The translations under genes and the position numbers were made by a program. Below the pieces are notes generated by a model. That model saw only the letters and a program-made list of their open reading frames with translations. It searched no databases and was not told where the DNA came from. From NCBI RefSeq assembly GCF_002217395.1, contig NZ_MUHD01000014.1, forward strand, positions 279,908 to 343,907: a stretch of 64,000 nt of DNA, in the 5' to 3' direction. This stretch comes from Flavobacterium plurextorum (GTDB lineage: Bacteria; Bacteroidota; Bacteroidia; Flavobacteriales; Flavobacteriaceae). Positions 61,754 to 64,000 of this stretch are shown piece by piece; position 1 is the first letter of the stretch; each line of letters opens with the position of its first letter.

Positions 61754-62908
61754 TTAAACAGGAGTATTTATTTTATAACTGATTTGAAAAGTAGTTCCTT
61801 TTCCAATTTCAGAATGCAGTACTTTGATTTTTCCATTGTGATATTCTTCAACAATTCTCTTGGTCAAAGAAAGTCCCAAGCCCCAACCTCTTTTTTTGGT
61901 AGTAAAACCAGGTTCAAAAATAGTCTTGAATTGGTTTTTAGAAATACCGCTTCCAGAATCCTTCACATTTATTTTTACATGATGAGAATCTATTTCAATC
62001 TGAAGATCTAGATTTCCCTTTCCTTTCATTGCATCAATCGCATTTTTAATTAAATTTTCAATAGTCCAGCTGTGCAGCGTTGGATTGATAAGAACAAAAA
62101 TTTGCTTTTCTGGAGCCTTATATGAAAATGAAACCTGTTTAGAAAATCTGGATTGTAAATATTCATAGGTATTCAAAGTTTCAGCCACAATATCATTTGG
62201 TTCTAAAACAGGAACAGAACCAATTTTAGAAAAACGATCAGTTATGGTTTGCAAACGTTCAACATCTTTTTCGATTTCAGCTGTGATAGATTGATCGATT
62301 TCTTCCGTTTTTAAAATTTCAACCCAACCGATTAATGATGATAAAGGAGTACCAATTTGGTGCGCCGTTTCCTTTGCCATTCCTGCCCATAATTTATTTT
62401 GTGTTGCCATTTTTGTGCTTTTGTAAAAGTTGTAAATCAAAGCACCGCATAAAAAAATAATCAATAATAAAGCGACAGGATAATATTTTAGTTTATTTAT
62501 TAAAGCGGAATTACCATAGTATATCTGCTGAAATTTACCAGGAGCATACTCAATTATAACAGGGTCATTTTCGTTTTTAAGATTGTTTAAAAATGAAATA
62601 GATTCTTTTTTGTCATTGATAATGTGTTCAGGAACATTTACCGAACTTATAATTTTATCATACATCACTAACATTACGGGTACCGAAGTATTGTTGTTTA
62701 TGATTTCAAGCGGTAAATCAAGATCTGTATTCTCATCTGCATTGATTAATGTTTTTTGAGCATTGGCCCAAAGATTCATCTTTAACCTTTCCTCATTTTT
62801 AAAGATTTGGAAAAAAGTATAAGTATTCCAAAGAATCAAAGAAATGATTAAGAAGGAAATAAAAATAATGATCCAACGGGTTGTATTTCTACTTTCAGAA
62901 AAACGCAT
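61754..62908 (-). CDS. Membrane sensor histidine kinase
   Basis: This 384-residue kinase has two membrane helices (about 11-33 and 141-161) around a periplasmic sensor region of about 105 residues. The dimerisation domain has phosphoacceptor H183 in KETAHQIGTPLSSL. The ATPase domain has the N box ENLIKNAIDAMKG, the G1 box DSGSGI, EPGFTTKKRGWGLGLSL (F and G2 boxes) and a final GKGTTFQISY. It is an orphan: no response regulator is adjacent. Its signal and partner are unknown. The start is the ATG at 62908. Confidence 0.92.
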   Translation of the reverse strand: MRFSESRNTTRWIIIFISFLIISLILWNTYTFFQIFKNEERLKMNLWANAQKTLINADENTDLDLPLEIINNNTSVPVMLVMYDKIISSVNVPEHIINDKKESISFLNNLKNENDPVIIEYAPGKFQQIYYGNSALINKLKYYPVALLLIIFLCGALIYNFYKSTKMATQNKLWAGMAKETAHQIGTPLSSLIGWVEILKTEEIDQSITAEIEKDVERLQTITDRFSKIGSVPVLEPNDIVAETLNTYEYLQSRFSKQVSFSYKAPEKQIFVLINPTLHSWTIENLIKNAIDAMKGKGNLDLQIEIDSHHVKINVKDSGSGISKNQFKTIFEPGFTTKKRGWGLGLSLTKRIVEEYHNGKIKVLHSEIGKGTTFQISYKINTPV

Positions 62909-63024
62909 AAATTAATTTTTGAGGTATAAATATAACGAAATAAACGCATTTTATATTTCGCAAAACTTTAAAGATTTTTTGTTTTTATCTTGTAAAACTA
63001 TTTCTCGAAGTTAAACGATTTATA

Positions 63025-63032
63025 TACTTTTG
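63025..63032 (+). promoter_or_regulatory. -7 promoter element for the flavin reductase gene
   Basis: TACTTTTG is an exact TAnnTTTG match, 38 bases before the ATG at 63070. It lies in the 161-base divergent gap with the histidine kinase gene, which shows nothing else clear. Confidence 0.45.
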
Positions 63033-63069
63033 TAAGCCCGAAGTTGAGGTTCGGTTAAATGGAGAAATT

Positions 63070-63945
63070 ATGATCAGCATAGACCCAAAAGAGATAACGA
63101 CAGTAAAACTGCAAGGATATTTGCAAAGCGCAGTAGGTCCAAGGCCAATTGCTTTTGCAAGTACCATAAGTGTAAATGGAGTTCCAAATTTATCTCCCTT
63201 TAGTTTCTTTAATGTGTTTAGCGCTAATCCGCCAATTTTAGTTTTTTCACCATCAAGACGTGTTCGTGATAATACCATAAAACACACCTTGATAAATGCT
63301 GAAGCAACTCGTGAAGTTGTAATTAATGTTGTTAATTACGATTTGGTGCAGCAAACATCATTGGCAAGCACAGAATATGGAGATTGTGTAAACGAATTTA
63401 TAAAAGCAGGATTAACTCAAATTCCTTCAGATTTTGTAAAACCATATCGAGTAAAAGAATCACCGGTGCAGTTTGAATGTAAGGTGACTCAGATTATTCC
63501 TCTTGGTACTGAAGGCGGAGCTGGAAATCTAATCCTTTGTGAGGTAGTCAAAATTCATATTCATGAAGCAATTCTTGATGAAAATGGAGCAATCGATCAA
63601 CACAAAATTGATTTGGTTTCAAGACTTGGCGGAAATTGGTATTCTAGATCTAATCAAGGGTTATTTGAAGTGCAAAAACCACTAACAACTTTAGGAGTTG
63701 GAGTCGATGCAATTCCGGATTATGTCAAGCAAAGCCCTGTGTTTAATGGAAATGACCTTGGAAAATTAGGTAATATTGAAGCCTTGCCTACAAAAGAAGA
63801 AGTTAGTATATTTGTGAAAGAAAATTTTGCCGTCAAAGGAGTTTTAAGTTCAGACGATCAGGAAAAAATTCATTTAGAAGCAAAAAAATATCTCAACAAA
63901 GATGATATTGCCTCGGCTTGGAAAGTGCTTTTAGCTAAAAAATAA
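63070..63945 (+). CDS. Flavin reductase-like, FMN-binding split-barrel protein
   Basis: This 291-residue protein has the split-barrel flavin-reductase domain (about 15-205). It opens LQSAVGPRPIAFASTI (residues 16-31), then has NLSPFSFFNVFSANPPILVF and a DTIKHTLINAEAT-like segment; these bind FMN and the phosphate. The C-terminal roughly 85 residues (with VQKPLTTLGVGVDAIPDYVK) are an extension common in flavobacterial members. The substrate is not predictable. The next gene begins 31 bases on. Confidence 0.87.
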   Translation: MISIDPKEITTVKLQGYLQSAVGPRPIAFASTISVNGVPNLSPFSFFNVFSANPPILVFSPSRRVRDNTIKHTLINAEATREVVINVVNYDLVQQTSLASTEYGDCVNEFIKAGLTQIPSDFVKPYRVKESPVQFECKVTQIIPLGTEGGAGNLILCEVVKIHIHEAILDENGAIDQHKIDLVSRLGGNWYSRSNQGLFEVQKPLTTLGVGVDAIPDYVKQSPVFNGNDLGKLGNIEALPTKEEVSIFVKENFAVKGVLSSDDQEKIHLEAKKYLNKDDIASAWKVLLAKK

Positions 63946-63975
63946 GAATAGAAACAATAATTAATATAGACGAAG

Positions 63976-64000
63976 ATGGAAGTTATAGGAAAAGTAAAAG
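63976..64000 (+). CDS. Start of a gene cut by the window edge (possibly DUF3127)
   Basis: An ATG at 63976 opens a frame encoding MEVIGKVK before the window ends. This N-terminus resembles DUF3127 proteins, but eight residues are too few to be sure. It follows the flavin reductase gene after 30 bases on the same strand. Confidence 0.4.

Noticed and set aside
61622..62011. 129-codon open frame on the plus strand after the HIT gene
   Set aside because: It overlaps the HIT stop, crosses the terminator at 61706-61744 and lies antisense to the histidine kinase gene.
1..64000. CRISPR arrays, tRNA or rRNA genes, transposases, phage genes
   Set aside because: No regularly spaced repeats, no cloverleaf-like or rRNA-like sequence in the gaps, and no integrase or transposase among the frames.

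Overview
The window is a low-GC chromosomal stretch of a gliding member of the Bacteroidota, most likely a Flavobacterium close to F. johnsoniae. The evidence is gldJ beside the type IX secretion genes porU and porV, a SusC/SusD glycan-uptake locus, short flavobacterial-type promoters (TAnnTTTG), almost no Shine-Dalgarno sequences, and several families of short intergenic repeats typical of these genomes. I saw no phage, insertion sequence, CRISPR array, rRNA or tRNA. Both ends cut through genes.

Layout. 1-5 kb: a truncated membrane protein, an AsmA-like protein, the tRNA hydroxylase MiaE and a glycosyltransferase. 5-10.3 kb: an M1 lipoprotein peptidase, the pyruvate dehydrogenase pair pdhA-pdhC and cytidine deaminase. 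10.4-18.8 kb: porV and porU, divergent from gldJ, which is followed by murF; this block serves protein secretion, gliding and the cell wall. 18.8-37.3 kb: a polysaccharide utilization locus (PUL). A membrane-spanning propeller/LuxR-type regulator is divergent from susC, susD and a PKD-containing surface lipoprotein. Then come three GH30 enzymes, a GH5 with a CBM6-like tail, a secreted endonuclease/exonuclease/phosphatase-fold protein and a GH3. The enzyme set suggests a beta-glucan with beta-1,6 linkages (pustulan-like, fungal wall or branched laminarin). 37.4-41.2 kb: a transglutaminase-like protein, a small unknown, a Nudix-fold regulator with a broken Nudix box, and a YjbR protein.

41.2-44.1 kb: an alkylation-damage island of alkB, a free-standing Ada-type metal-binding domain, a 2-oxoglutarate oxygenase and an AraC-methyltransferase Ada that lacks that N-terminal domain. 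Repeats lie between the genes. 44.2-50.5 kb: an acetyltransferase, an SMR efflux protein, two unknowns, a patatin with an outer-membrane barrel, and ahcY. 50.8-53 kb: a phosphopantetheinyl transferase, then a truncated haemoglobin with a small membrane protein, downstream of a Crp/Fnr regulator. A near-perfect palindrome sits at about -41 from the globin promoter. 53-57.7 kb: a tight operon of an archaeal-type prenylglyceryl phosphate synthase, pnuC, a nicotinamide-riboside-kinase-like domain fused to DUF4301, arfB and an unknown. 57.7-64 kb: a TPP riboswitch ahead of a TonB-dependent receptor (probably thiamine uptake), a Rieske-like lipoprotein without its histidines, greA with a leader hairpin, a HIT protein, a histidine kinase and a flavin reductase.

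I did not find a single unmistakably new system. The best leads are the DUF4301 fusion with UDP-sugar-pyrophosphorylase-like motifs, the Crp-globin regulatory unit, the split Ada island, and the PUL with its non-glycosidase EEP member. All motif positions were counted by hand from the sequence; family assignments come from recognition, not database searches.
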